Of a stretch of DNA of 64,000 nucleotides, positions 26,699-35,078 are shown piece by piece (position 1 is the stretch's first letter; each line of letters begins with the position of its first letter). The notes under the pieces are model-generated. The model saw only the letters and a program-made list of their open reading frames with translations. It had not been told where the DNA came from and did not search any database. Source of the DNA: Nitrososphaeria archaeon (lineage in GTDB: Archaea; Thermoproteota; Nitrososphaeria; Geothermarchaeales; JDFR-13); contig JALWXN010000004.1 of NCBI GenBank assembly GCA_027078545.1, positions 1,078,611 through 1,142,610 of the forward strand, read 5' to 3'. Position numbers and translations under genes: made by a program.

Positions 26699-28690
26699 CT
26701 ACTCCCCCTTGAACCTCGGCTTCCTCTTCTCCAGGAAGGCCGATACACCCTCTATGAAGTCCTCCGTGGAGAAGGTTAGGCCGAAGAAGCCGGACTCTAT
26801 CGCCTCTCCATGCCATAGATCCGTCTCTAGGCCTAGCTGTATCGAGTATTTAGCCGCTAGGAGCGCGAGTGGAGGCTTCTCAGCTAGTTTGAGGGCGAAG
26901 CTACGGGTATATTCCTCGAGCCTCTCAGGTGGGACCACCTTGTCAACCATCCCCATCTCAAGCGCCTCGTAGGCGTTGTACATATCGCCTGTATAGATCA
27001 CCTCCTTAGCCTTTGACGGCCCTATCAGCCTAGCAAGCCTCTGCGTACCCGCGGCCCCAGGGATTATCCCAAGGTTTATCTCCGGCTGCCCCACAACGGC
27101 TAGTTCACTGGCTATGCGGAAGTCACCAGCCAGGGCCAGCTCCATACCTCCGCCCAGGGCGAAGCCATTTATCATGATTATGACAGGCTTCGTGAAGTAC
27201 TCTATCTTGTTTGTCAGCTCCTGGAAACGCCTTGAGAATATTGCGGCCTTGAAGGGTGTGACACCGACGAAGCTATTGACATCTGCACCGGCGCTGAAGG
27301 CCCTACCCATACCTGTCAGTATCACCACCCTGATATCATCCATCTCCTCGATCCTGTTCAGAGCCTTGGAGAGCTCCTCTAGTAGCTTTGGCGAGAGTGC
27401 GTTGAGCTTGTCCGGCCTATTCAGTATTATCCATGCTAGGGGCTTCTCAAACCTTATTATCAGGGTGTCCATCCGCTCCTCCTCATAGCTTGGATACTTG
27501 TAGAAGCCCTCGCCACTCCTAACGCCTAGGAGGCCCTTACCAACCATCTCCCTCAGAAGCTGATCAGGCTCGAACATCTTCAGGCCTGAGGCGCTGTACA
27601 TATGCTCCAACGCCTTCACCACATTGTCGAGGCCATACTCGTCGCCATACCTCAGTATACCCTTGGGGTAGCCCAGGCCTAGGACCGTGGCCTTATCAAT
27701 ATCATATTTAGACGCGATCCCCTCCCTAACCAGGTATGCAGCCTCGTTCACAGCTGGGGCTATAAGCATCACCGGGTTCAGATCCTCAGCCGCGTCCCTA
27801 GGTATCTCAGGCTTCACATACTTCCCAGGAGATGGGTACTGGTAGAAGCCCTCCCCACTCTTGACGCCATACTTACCCTCCCTATACTTCTCCTCGAAGA
27901 GTCCGCAGCTATATACCTCGGTACCCCTCTCGATCATCGCCTTAGCGACGAGGTAGAAGACGTCTATACCGCTATAGTCGGCCAGCTCGAAGACCCCCAT
28001 CGGGAAGCCAAGCTTATACCTAGCCACGGCGTCGACAGCCTCTATAGAGGCGTTCCCACTCTCAACTAGCCAGCAGGAAGCCGCCATGAGCTTGAGCAGG
28101 ATCCTGTTGACTATGAAGCCTGGGACATCCCTCTTAACAAGGACCGTCTGCTTACCAAACCTCTTCGCTAGGTCCTCGGTGATCTTGACGGTTAGGCTAC
28201 TCGTCTTCTCCCCCCGTATCACCTCGACCAGCGGCATCAATGGGGGTGGGTTGAAGAAGTGCATACCAACAACCTTCTCAGGCCTCTTGGTAGCCTCTGC
28301 AATCTCGCTTATAGGGAGGCTACTCGTATTGGTAGCCAGGACAGCGTGCCCAGGGGCTAGCTCATCAACCTTAGAGAACACCTCCCGCTTAAGCTCGATC
28401 TTCTCAGGTATAGCCTCTATGACGAAGTCGGCATCCCCCACCGCCTCGGCAAGATCCAGCGTTGGGTGTATCCTAGCCATGATAGTATCAACATCCTCCC
28501 TCAACATCCTCTTAGAGACCAGCTTCTCAACACTCCACCTTATCCTCCCCAGAGCATTGTCGAGGAACTCCTGCTTAATATCGTATAGATAGACCTGGTA
28601 CCCCGAGTACGCAGCCACCTCCGCAATCCCATGGCCCATCGTACCCGCTCCGAGGACGGCTATAACCCTTATGTCATCCACGGCCCCCAT
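26699..28690 (-). CDS. 3-hydroxyacyl-CoA dehydrogenase / enoyl-CoA hydratase fusion
   Basis: Bifunctional beta-oxidation enzyme of 663 residues. The NAD-binding domain is N-terminal (VIAVLGAGTMGHGIAEVAA), with MHFFNPPPLMPLVEVI further on. Two 3HCDH C-terminal domains follow, each containing KSGEGFYQYPS or RSGEGFYKYPS. Last comes a crotonase domain (from about residue 400; AFSAGADVNSF, GFALGGGMELALAGDFRIA, NLGIIPGAAGTQRL). The order is the reverse of bacterial FadB, as in other archaea. It hydrates enoyl-CoA and oxidises the 3-hydroxyacyl-CoA. The ATG at 28690 follows GGTGGTAGAG immediately after the acyl-CoA dehydrogenase stop, so the two are coupled. Confidence 0.95.
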   Translation of the reverse strand: MGAVDDIRVIAVLGAGTMGHGIAEVAAYSGYQVYLYDIKQEFLDNALGRIRWSVEKLVSKRMLREDVDTIMARIHPTLDLAEAVGDADFVIEAIPEKIELKREVFSKVDELAPGHAVLATNTSSLPISEIAEATKRPEKVVGMHFFNPPPLMPLVEVIRGEKTSSLTVKITEDLAKRFGKQTVLVKRDVPGFIVNRILLKLMAASCWLVESGNASIEAVDAVARYKLGFPMGVFELADYSGIDVFYLVAKAMIERGTEVYSCGLFEEKYREGKYGVKSGEGFYQYPSPGKYVKPEIPRDAAEDLNPVMLIAPAVNEAAYLVREGIASKYDIDKATVLGLGYPKGILRYGDEYGLDNVVKALEHMYSASGLKMFEPDQLLREMVGKGLLGVRSGEGFYKYPSYEEERMDTLIIRFEKPLAWIILNRPDKLNALSPKLLEELSKALNRIEEMDDIRVVILTGMGRAFSAGADVNSFVGVTPFKAAIFSRRFQELTNKIEYFTKPVIIMINGFALGGGMELALAGDFRIASELAVVGQPEINLGIIPGAAGTQRLARLIGPSKAKEVIYTGDMYNAYEALEMGMVDKVVPPERLEEYTRSFALKLAEKPPLALLAAKYSIQLGLETDLWHGEAIESGFFGLTFSTEDFIEGVSAFLEKRKPRFKGE

Positions 28691-28700
28691 CTCTACCACC

Positions 28701-29915
28701 CTATAGGCTGAGGACATCTATCCCAAAGCTCTTCTTCAGGAGCTGCCTGATCGTCGTGAGCCTCTGGATATCGTTGGTACCCTCGTAGATCGTGGTGATT
28801 ATAGAGTCCCTCAGGAAGTGCTCCACACCGGTCTCCTTATCAACCCCTACGCCTCCATGGACCTTTATAGCCAGGGCGGAGACCTTCTCAGCCACCTCAG
28901 TGGCATATGTCTTCGCCATCGAGGCGGCGAATACATACTCCTCCCTACCCTGGTCAGCAAGGTTGGCGGCCCAGTATGTGAGGAGCCTAGCCGTCTGGAT
29001 CATGGTAAGCATATCCGCCAGCTTGAAGCTGACTGCCTGGAAGGATATTATCTGTCTCCCGAAGGCCTGCCTCTGAAGACTATAGTTGAAGGCCTTCTCA
29101 AACGCCCCCTGGGCTATACCCACAGCCTGGGCAGCTATACCAACCCTGCTATGGTCATAAGTGGCTAGGAGCATCTTGAAGCCCTCGTTCTCAGGCGGTA
29201 TCAGGTTCTCCTCAGGCACCTCCACATTGTCCAGTATAACCTCGCTGGGATGCTCACCATCGAGGCCCATGACGTCGAACCTACTACCCACCTCCACACC
29301 CGGCCAGTCACGCTCCACGATGAAGAGCGAGATACCCCACCACCTCTTCCTACGCTCCTCAGGCGGCGGGCTTGTCCTAGCCGACACTACGAAGTAGTCC
29401 GCCTTATCCGCACCAGTGATGAAGATCTTCCTACCGTTGATGATGTACTTATCACCCTCCTTACGGGCCGTCGTCTGGATACCGGCCACGTCGCTACCCG
29501 CTGCTGGCTCGGTATTGGCGTGGGCAGCGAACTTCTCACCCCTAGCCACAGGCGGGATATACTTCTTTTTCTGCTCCTCAGTGCCGAAGGTCATCACTGG
29601 GTATGTGAAGAGACCGTTTACGAGGAGGCCTGTACCGAAGGCTGGGAGGACCCTGGAGATCTCCTCCATCAGTATAACGAGGTACATCGAGCCTCCTCCC
29701 TGGCCACCCAGCTCCTCCGGGATCCCTATGCCTGTGAAGCCCATCTCGACAGCCTTCCTATACAGCTCCTCGGGTATGACGCCCTCCTTAACCACCTTAA
29801 CAGCTATCGGCTCTATCTCACGCTCGACGAACTCCCTGACACTAGCCCTGAAAATCTCCAGCTCGTCATCGATCTCGATGGAGTAGTCCTTGACACTGGT
29901 GAAGGGGAACACCAT
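28701..29915 (-). CDS. Acyl-CoA dehydrogenase
   Basis: FAD enzyme of 404 residues when started at the ATG at 29915. The longer open frame to 30044 adds residues without homology that overlap the DUF35 gene. Family features are EELGGQGGGSMYLVILMEEI, FAAHANTEPAAGSDVAGIQT (FAD and substrate loop), GRQIISFQAVSFKLADM and IYEGTNDIQRLTTIRQL with the catalytic-base Glu. It introduces the 2,3 double bond of acyl-CoA and passes electrons to ETF, whose genes lie at 50.6-52.3 kb. It is upstream of and coupled to the HADH/ECH gene. Confidence 0.95.
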   Translation of the reverse strand: MVFPFTSVKDYSIEIDDELEIFRASVREFVEREIEPIAVKVVKEGVIPEELYRKAVEMGFTGIGIPEELGGQGGGSMYLVILMEEISRVLPAFGTGLLVNGLFTYPVMTFGTEEQKKKYIPPVARGEKFAAHANTEPAAGSDVAGIQTTARKEGDKYIINGRKIFITGADKADYFVVSARTSPPPEERRKRWWGISLFIVERDWPGVEVGSRFDVMGLDGEHPSEVILDNVEVPEENLIPPENEGFKMLLATYDHSRVGIAAQAVGIAQGAFEKAFNYSLQRQAFGRQIISFQAVSFKLADMLTMIQTARLLTYWAANLADQGREEYVFAASMAKTYATEVAEKVSALAIKVHGGVGVDKETGVEHFLRDSIITTIYEGTNDIQRLTTIRQLLKKSFGIDVLSL

Positions 29916-29930
29916 GTCAACCACACTAGT

Positions 29931-29970
29931 ATAATCCCGGTAGGTGTAAAAAATAGGGGGATTATAACTG
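29931..29970 (-). promoter_or_regulatory. T-tract and TATA-like region between DUF35 and acyl-CoA dehydrogenase genes
   Basis: On the minus strand CCCCCTATTTTTTACACC (T6 at 29948-29953) is followed by GGGATTATACTAG about 20-25 nt before the ATG. The T run may end the thiolase-DUF35 transcript, and the TATA-like sequences may start a separate acyl-CoA dehydrogenase transcript. Confidence 0.35.
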
Positions 29971-30022
29971 GCGGAGAGGCTAATGGGGAAGGAAGATATA
30001 AAGTGTTGGGGGGTATGCCCGG

Positions 30023-30580
30023 CTACTCCTCGGCCGGGACCCACTCATAGGTTATATAGTTCTCCGGCTTCCTCCTCACGATCTCCAGCCGCATCTTCAT
30101 ACCTATCCGGAGCTTCGACGGGTCGTCAGCCCTTATCCAAGCCGTGACATTGATCCCCTCAGGGAGCCTGACAATACCGACGATATAGTCGTCGTAGTGG
30201 CTGAAGCTATAGGGCTTCACATTGATCTGTGTATAGGTGAGGAGCTCACCCTCCCTCGAGAGCTCAACCCACTCCATATCACTCTTCCTACACTTGGGGC
30301 AGTCCTTCTGGGGCGGGAAGTAGAGCTCCCCACAGGACCTACACTTGGTGGTGACGAACTTACCATCTATAAGCTTGTCGAAGAACTCCTTGATACCCTC
30401 CACGCTTATGACGAACCGCGTAGTTATCCACCTCTGGTCATACCACTGTAGAGCCCCACTCTTCATGTCTGGGAATGTGGGTAGGCCCAGGCTATCCTTC
30501 ATACTCTCTACGAACTCCTCAAACTCCTTCATCTGCTTATCGAAGAGCTCCCTCTGACTAACCTTCTCCTCCCTACTCAT
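30023..30580 (-). CDS. DUF35 zinc-ribbon/OB-fold acyl-CoA-associated protein
   Basis: A 185-residue protein with an N-terminal helical region. A zinc ribbon C-x2-C...C-x2-C (CRSCGELYFPPQKDCPKC, about 91-108) follows, and then an OB-fold beta barrel (REGELLTYTQINVKPYSF, IVGIVRLPEG, RIGMKMRLEIV). DUF35 proteins are scaffolds for thiolases and HMG-CoA synthase, channelling acyl-CoA between active sites. The gene begins at ATG 30580 behind GGAGGTGA, which overlaps the thiolase stop, so the two subunits are co-translated. Confidence 0.93.
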   Translation of the reverse strand: MSREEKVSQRELFDKQMKEFEEFVESMKDSLGLPTFPDMKSGALQWYDQRWITTRFVISVEGIKEFFDKLIDGKFVTTKCRSCGELYFPPQKDCPKCRKSDMEWVELSREGELLTYTQINVKPYSFSHYDDYIVGIVRLPEGINVTAWIRADDPSKLRIGMKMRLEIVRRKPENYITYEWVPAEE

Positions 30581-30585
30581 ACCAC

Positions 30586-31779
30586 TCACCTCCCAGGCCT
30601 ATCGAGGGATAGGATCGTGACATATGCATAGTGCCCAGTACCCCCGACGTTATGGGCTATGGCACGGCCCTTCTCTATCGGCGCCTGCCTATCCTTCTCA
30701 ACCCTCTGGAGCAGCTGGTTAGTCAGCTCGGCCACCATGCCCACACCGGTAGCCCCTATGGGGTGTCCCTTCGCCTTTAGGCCACCGCTCAGGTTTACCG
30801 GGATCTTCCCACCTATATAGGTCTCCCCATCCCTAAGCATCTTATGCCCCTCGCCGGGCTTGGCGAAGCGTAGATCCTCATACGCCATAACCTCAGCAAT
30901 TGTGAAGCAGTCATGGACCTCCGCCACGTCGAAGTATTTATACATCTCATACCCATCCAGGATCCCAGCCTGCATATATGCCTGCTCAGCAGCTAGTCGA
31001 GCTGCCCGTAGATATGTGAAGTCATCCCTCTTACTCAGGTTAGCCGTGTCGGAGGCATGCCCAATAGCCTCTATCCAGACAGGGGTGTCTGTAAGCTCCC
31101 TCGCTACCTCGCCACTAGCCAGTATAACCGCTGAGGAGCCATCGGTTATGGGGCTACAGTCGTATAGCTTTAGGGGCCACGCAATGTAGCGGGACGACAT
31201 ACACTTCTCCAGCGTAACCTCCTTCTGGAAATGGGCCTTAGGGTTCCTAGCACCGTAGTAATGGTTCTTCACAGCCGCTAGGCAGAGATCCTCCTCGGTA
31301 GCGCCATACCTATCCATATATGCAGTCGCGTAGAGGGCGTAGTAGCCGGGGAAGGTTAGTCCGAAGTTATGGAACTCCCAGAAATAGTTCCCAGCCCTAC
31401 CTATGAACTCCACCACCGTAGGGGTGGGCGACTCATTCATCTTCTCCAGGCCTATAGCCATCGCTATATCCACAGATCCCGACGCAACCATGTCATAGGC
31501 AAGCTTAACAGCAGCACTCCCAGATGCGCAGGCCGCCTCTACACGGGCCGTACCCTTAGGCGTCAAGCCGGAATACTCACCTATAACGACGGCTGGTAGG
31601 TACTCACTGCTCCAGCCACCCACGCTGCTAACGACGAAGTACTCGATATCCCTCTGCTCCAGCCCAGCATCATCGAGGGCCATCGAGATCGACTCCCAGG
31701 CCAGCTCCCCAATATTCACGTCGCTCCTGACGCCATACCTACTGTGCCCCACACCCACTATCGCGACGTCCCTAGCCAT
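30586..31779 (-). CDS. Thiolase (acetyl-CoA C-acyltransferase, SCP-x type)
   Basis: A 397-residue thiolase. The acyl-carrying nucleophile is Cys84 in VEAACASGSAAVKLA. GHPIGATGVGMVAEL follows later with the catalytic His. The C-terminal part ends HNVGGTGHYAYVTIL, where the second Cys of classical thiolases is not apparent, as in archaeal SCPx-type enzymes that work with DUF35. It cleaves 3-ketoacyl-CoA or, in reverse, condenses acetyl-CoA. It is followed by the DUF35 gene and divergent from SCP2. The ribosome site is GGAGGTGG. Confidence 0.93.
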   Translation of the reverse strand: MARDVAIVGVGHSRYGVRSDVNIGELAWESISMALDDAGLEQRDIEYFVVSSVGGWSSEYLPAVVIGEYSGLTPKGTARVEAACASGSAAVKLAYDMVASGSVDIAMAIGLEKMNESPTPTVVEFIGRAGNYFWEFHNFGLTFPGYYALYATAYMDRYGATEEDLCLAAVKNHYYGARNPKAHFQKEVTLEKCMSSRYIAWPLKLYDCSPITDGSSAVILASGEVARELTDTPVWIEAIGHASDTANLSKRDDFTYLRAARLAAEQAYMQAGILDGYEMYKYFDVAEVHDCFTIAEVMAYEDLRFAKPGEGHKMLRDGETYIGGKIPVNLSGGLKAKGHPIGATGVGMVAELTNQLLQRVEKDRQAPIEKGRAIAHNVGGTGHYAYVTILSLDRPGR

Positions 31780-31895
31780 AGAGCCACCTCCGTATAATAA
31801 TCAGCCCCCCTGAAATATCTTTCAAGGTATTGTCTAGAGAGTCTACACAGCCCTTTATAACGTGGAGAGGATGATTTCATAGGTGGTTGATCAAG

Positions 31896-32237
31896 ATGGA
31901 CCTAGAGACAGCCCGCCAGAAGTTCATGGAGGTCTATAACAAGGCGCTGGAGAAGATTGGGGACGAGGTGAAGGGGTGGAACAAGGTCTTCCAGTTCGAG
32001 GTAGAGGGGCTACCAGAGTTCTACATAGAGTTTAGCAACGGCGAGGTGAGCATAGTAGAGGGGAGGCATGAGAGGCCACTAGCAACCCTCAAGATGAGCC
32101 AGGAGGTCTTCGAGAAGATACTGAACCTCGAGATGGACCCGATGAGGGCCTTCATGATGGGGAAGATGAAGATCACGGGGAATGTGATAGAGACGGCTAA
32201 CCTCAGGAAGATCTTCGACGTGGTTAGGAAGGGGTAG
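31896..32237 (+). CDS. SCP2 sterol-carrier-like lipid-binding protein
   Basis: A 113-residue single SCP2 domain. A helix (ARQKFMEVYNKALEKIG) is followed by strands (KVFQFEVEGLPEFYIEF, GEVSIVEG, ATLKMSQEVFEKILNLEMDP) and the family's C-terminal AFMMGKMKITGNV. SCP2 proteins bind acyl chains or acyl-CoA in a hydrophobic tunnel. It lies divergent from thiolase and 82 bases ahead of acyl-CoA synthetase, so it probably presents substrates to the same pathway. ATG 31896 is favoured by AGGTGGT; TTG 31887 is also in frame. Confidence 0.92.
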   Translation: MDLETARQKFMEVYNKALEKIGDEVKGWNKVFQFEVEGLPEFYIEFSNGEVSIVEGRHERPLATLKMSQEVFEKILNLEMDPMRAFMMGKMKITGNVIETANLRKIFDVVRKG

Positions 32238-32284
32238 ACACCCCATCCATTCTTTATATAAAGCCTAAACCCATCTCCTTAAGC

Positions 32285-32319
32285 CCGATTAATAACGACT
32301 CATTGGGAATTCTTTTTTA
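32285..32319 (+). promoter_or_regulatory. Promoter of the acyl-CoA synthetase gene
   Basis: A TATA-like GATTAATAAC lies about 27-35 nt before the ATG at 32320, and no ribosome site precedes the ATG (ATTCTTTTTTA). This suggests a leaderless transcript separate from SCP2. Confidence 0.45.
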
Positions 32320-34056
32320 ATGACAAGTGAGACCGCGCCCGACAAGGAGGTCTTCGAGAAGTACTACCTCTCGAAGCCCTGGCTCGAGAACTATGAGCCG
32401 GAGACCCCTAGGGAGATAGAGATCCCGGAGAAGCCGCTATACACCATCCTCGACGACAGCTACAACATAGCGAGGGACCATACAGCACTCATCTTCCTAG
32501 GTAGGAGGATAAGCTATGAGGAGCTCCACCAGATGAGCGAGAGGTTCGGCTACATACTCCAGAAGAGGTTCGGCGTGGAGAAGGGGGACAGGGTCGCGCT
32601 ATATCTGCCAAACACCCCCCAGTTCGTCATAGCCTACTACGGAGCCCTTAAGGCAGGGGCTACAGTCACACCGGCATCACCACTATACACGGGGGAGGAG
32701 CTTGCCAGACAGCTCAACGACAGCGGTGCAAAGGTACTGGTCGCTATAGACCTCTTCACCGATAACGTCGAGAAGGCCTTCAAGGACTCCGGGGTGGAGA
32801 AGGTCATATACACGGGGATAGACGACTACCTCCCCGGGCTAAAGGCATTCATATACCGGACATTCATGAAGAAGGTGAAGCCACCGATAGACAATAGGGA
32901 GAGGTTCCAGTTCAAGAAGCTCCTGGAGAGTGAGTCGGGGACAGTGGATAGGCCGGAGATCGAGCCCAAGGAGGACCTGGCCGCACTCATGTATACAGGT
33001 GGGACCACTGGGATACCCAAGGGGGCTATGCTGACCCACTACAACCTCTACTCAAACATCCTACAGATCGATGCATGGCTATTCAGGGGGAGGAAGAAGA
33101 GGGATATATTCGTGGGCCTCCTACCATGGTTCCACATATATGGCCAGACGGCCGTGATGAACTTCGGAATCTTTTCGGCGGGAACGATAATAGTCCTCCC
33201 CAGGCTAGACATCAAGGAGCTCCTCAAATCCATCGAGAAGTATAGGGCCAACGTATTCCACGGAGTCCCAACCCTCTATGCATACCTCATCAACTATAAA
33301 GACATCAAGAAGTACGACCTGACAAGCATAGAGGCATGTATAAGCGGTGCAGCACCACTACCAGTATCAGTGGCGGAGAAGTTCGAGGAGATAACCGGGG
33401 GTAAGCTGAGGGAGGGATACGGGCTCACCGAGACCAGCCCAGTCACCCATGTAAACCCGATATATGGGAAGTATAAGTTCGGCTCGATAGGCCTACCAGT
33501 ACCCAACACGATAGCTGCTATAGCGGATCCCGAGAAGGACGAGTTCCTACCACCCGGGGAGGTGGGCGAGCTAGTAGTCACCGGCCCACAGGTGATGAAG
33601 GGCTACTACAAGAGGGATGATGAGAACCAGAAGGTCTTCTTCGAGAAGTATGGCTATAGATGGTTCAGGACAGGCGACATGGCAAAGATGGATGAGGAGG
33701 GATACTTCTACATAGTCGATAGGAAGAAGGACCTGATCAAGTATAAGGGATACAGCGTCTTCCCAAGGGAGGTCGAGGAGGTACTATATAGGCATGAGGC
33801 GGTGAAGGAGGCCGCCGTGATAGGCGTTCCACACCCAGAGTATGGGGAGCTGGTGAAGGCATTCATAGTCCTGAAGGATGAGTATAAGGGGAAGGTGACC
33901 GCCGAGGACATCATAAACTATGCTAAACAGTACCTAGCACCCTACAAGGTGCCGAAGGAGATAGAGTTTAGGGACGATCTACCCAAGAGCGCCGTGGGGA
34001 AGGTCCTGAGGAGGGTCCTCCGCGAGGAGGAGATGAGGAAGAGGGGACAGGCCTAG
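32320..34056 (+). CDS. fadD: Long-chain acyl-CoA synthetase (AMP-forming)
   Basis: Adenylate-forming enzyme of 578 residues. It has the ATP-binding loop LMYTGGTTGIPKGAMLTH and the helix GLLPWFHIYGQ. GYGLTETSPV is the A5 motif, YRWFRTGDMAKMDEEGYFYI is A7, and KYKGYSVFPREVEEVLY is A8. PKSAVGKVLRRVL carries the A10 catalytic Lys. It activates fatty acids to acyl-CoA for the divergent beta-oxidation genes. A first region of about 60 residues precedes the usual fold, as in many archaeal FadD proteins. Confidence 0.94.
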   Translation: MTSETAPDKEVFEKYYLSKPWLENYEPETPREIEIPEKPLYTILDDSYNIARDHTALIFLGRRISYEELHQMSERFGYILQKRFGVEKGDRVALYLPNTPQFVIAYYGALKAGATVTPASPLYTGEELARQLNDSGAKVLVAIDLFTDNVEKAFKDSGVEKVIYTGIDDYLPGLKAFIYRTFMKKVKPPIDNRERFQFKKLLESESGTVDRPEIEPKEDLAALMYTGGTTGIPKGAMLTHYNLYSNILQIDAWLFRGRKKRDIFVGLLPWFHIYGQTAVMNFGIFSAGTIIVLPRLDIKELLKSIEKYRANVFHGVPTLYAYLINYKDIKKYDLTSIEACISGAAPLPVSVAEKFEEITGGKLREGYGLTETSPVTHVNPIYGKYKFGSIGLPVPNTIAAIADPEKDEFLPPGEVGELVVTGPQVMKGYYKRDDENQKVFFEKYGYRWFRTGDMAKMDEEGYFYIVDRKKDLIKYKGYSVFPREVEEVLYRHEAVKEAAVIGVPHPEYGELVKAFIVLKDEYKGKVTAEDIINYAKQYLAPYKVPKEIEFRDDLPKSAVGKVLRRVLREEEMRKRGQA

Positions 34057-34142
34057 GCCTAAACCACCCCCACTTTATATACCTCCTACCATTATAGGCA
34101 TAGACAACCCCCTCATTCCAGGGGAGCAGGAGGACATACTAG

Positions 34143-35078
34143 ATGAGGATAGACCTGGGGATAGCGGTCCTACTACTCATCCTAGCCAGCATATCCATAC
34201 CACTCGGCCCCAGGCTCGATGGATGGTGCTACCAGCTACAGGGCTTCGAGCCGGGAGACCTACCCCCGGGATGCAGCGTACTAGTGATAGACTACTCTAG
34301 GGACGGAACCGACCAGGGGATGTACAGCGGCGAGGAGATAGGGAGGCTGGTGGAGGAGGGGGTCGAGGTATATGTATACCTGAGTATAGGGGAGGCGGAG
34401 GACTACCGCTTCTACTGGATGGATGAGTGGAGCACAGACCCACCGCCATGGCTCGACGAGGAGAACCCGGAGTGGCCTGGTAACTACCTAGTGAAGTACT
34501 GGATGCAGGGATGGAGAGAGATCCTCGACCAGTACATATCCAGGATAGTATCCCAAGGCTTCACCGGCGTATACCTAGACAAGGTGGACAGCTACTACAC
34601 ATGGAGCCTCAAGGGCTATGACGTAAACTGGACAGCCCGGGAGATGGCGAGCCTCATAACATGGATACGAGGCAGGCTCCCAAGCCACATGAAGATCATA
34701 CCCCAGAACGGGGTCGACATACTCCTATACATGCCAGACCTGATAGACATTGTAGACGGCTGGGGCCTGGAAGACCTCTTCTACAACGGGCCTGAGCAGC
34801 AAGACCCTGGAGACACGGCCTGGAGGATGAGGTTCGTGGAGGAGCTCCTAGAGGCTGATAAGGATATCTACATAGTCGAGTATCTATATAGTGGGGAGCT
34901 TACAAGGGAGATAGTAGCCCTCCATATAGAGGCCCGGCTGAGGGGGCTACACCCATACGTGGCCCACCAGGACAGGGCCCTAGACGAGATAATAGTTATC
35001 CCCGGGATACAGCCCGAGACCGATCCATACAGCCTGATACATACCGCTATAAAGGCCCTCGGGTGGTGGAATGGGTGA
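34143..35078 (+). CDS. Secreted GH114-like (TM1410-type) TIM-barrel glycosidase
   Basis: A 311-residue protein with an N-terminal hydrophobic signal (about residues 6-21). A barrel follows with VLVIDYSRDGT, YVYLSIGEAEDYRFYW, QGFTGVYLDKVDSYY and KIIPQNGVD. These match the endo-alpha-1,4-polygalactosaminidase-like family GH114 and its TM1410 relatives, in which acids in the SIGEAE and YLDKVD strands are the likely catalytic pair. The protein would act outside the cell on an amino-sugar or galactosamine polymer; the substrate is not shown by sequence. The ribosome site is GCAGGAGGAC. The last 8 bases overlap the topoisomerase start. Confidence 0.8.
   Translation: MRIDLGIAVLLLILASISIPLGPRLDGWCYQLQGFEPGDLPPGCSVLVIDYSRDGTDQGMYSGEEIGRLVEEGVEVYVYLSIGEAEDYRFYWMDEWSTDPPPWLDEENPEWPGNYLVKYWMQGWREILDQYISRIVSQGFTGVYLDKVDSYYTWSLKGYDVNWTAREMASLITWIRGRLPSHMKIIPQNGVDILLYMPDLIDIVDGWGLEDLFYNGPEQQDPGDTAWRMRFVEELLEADKDIYIVEYLYSGELTREIVALHIEARLRGLHPYVAHQDRALDEIIVIPGIQPETDPYSLIHTAIKALGWWNG

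Noticed and set aside
29916..30044. 43-residue N-terminal extension of acyl-CoA dehydrogenase
   Set aside because: It overlaps the DUF35 gene, has low-complexity composition and no family similarity; the ATG at 29915 fits the family start.
29250..30050. 266-codon plus-strand frame opposite acyl-CoA dehydrogenase
   Set aside because: A long shadow frame that arises from GC-rich codons of a clear enzyme gene on the other strand.
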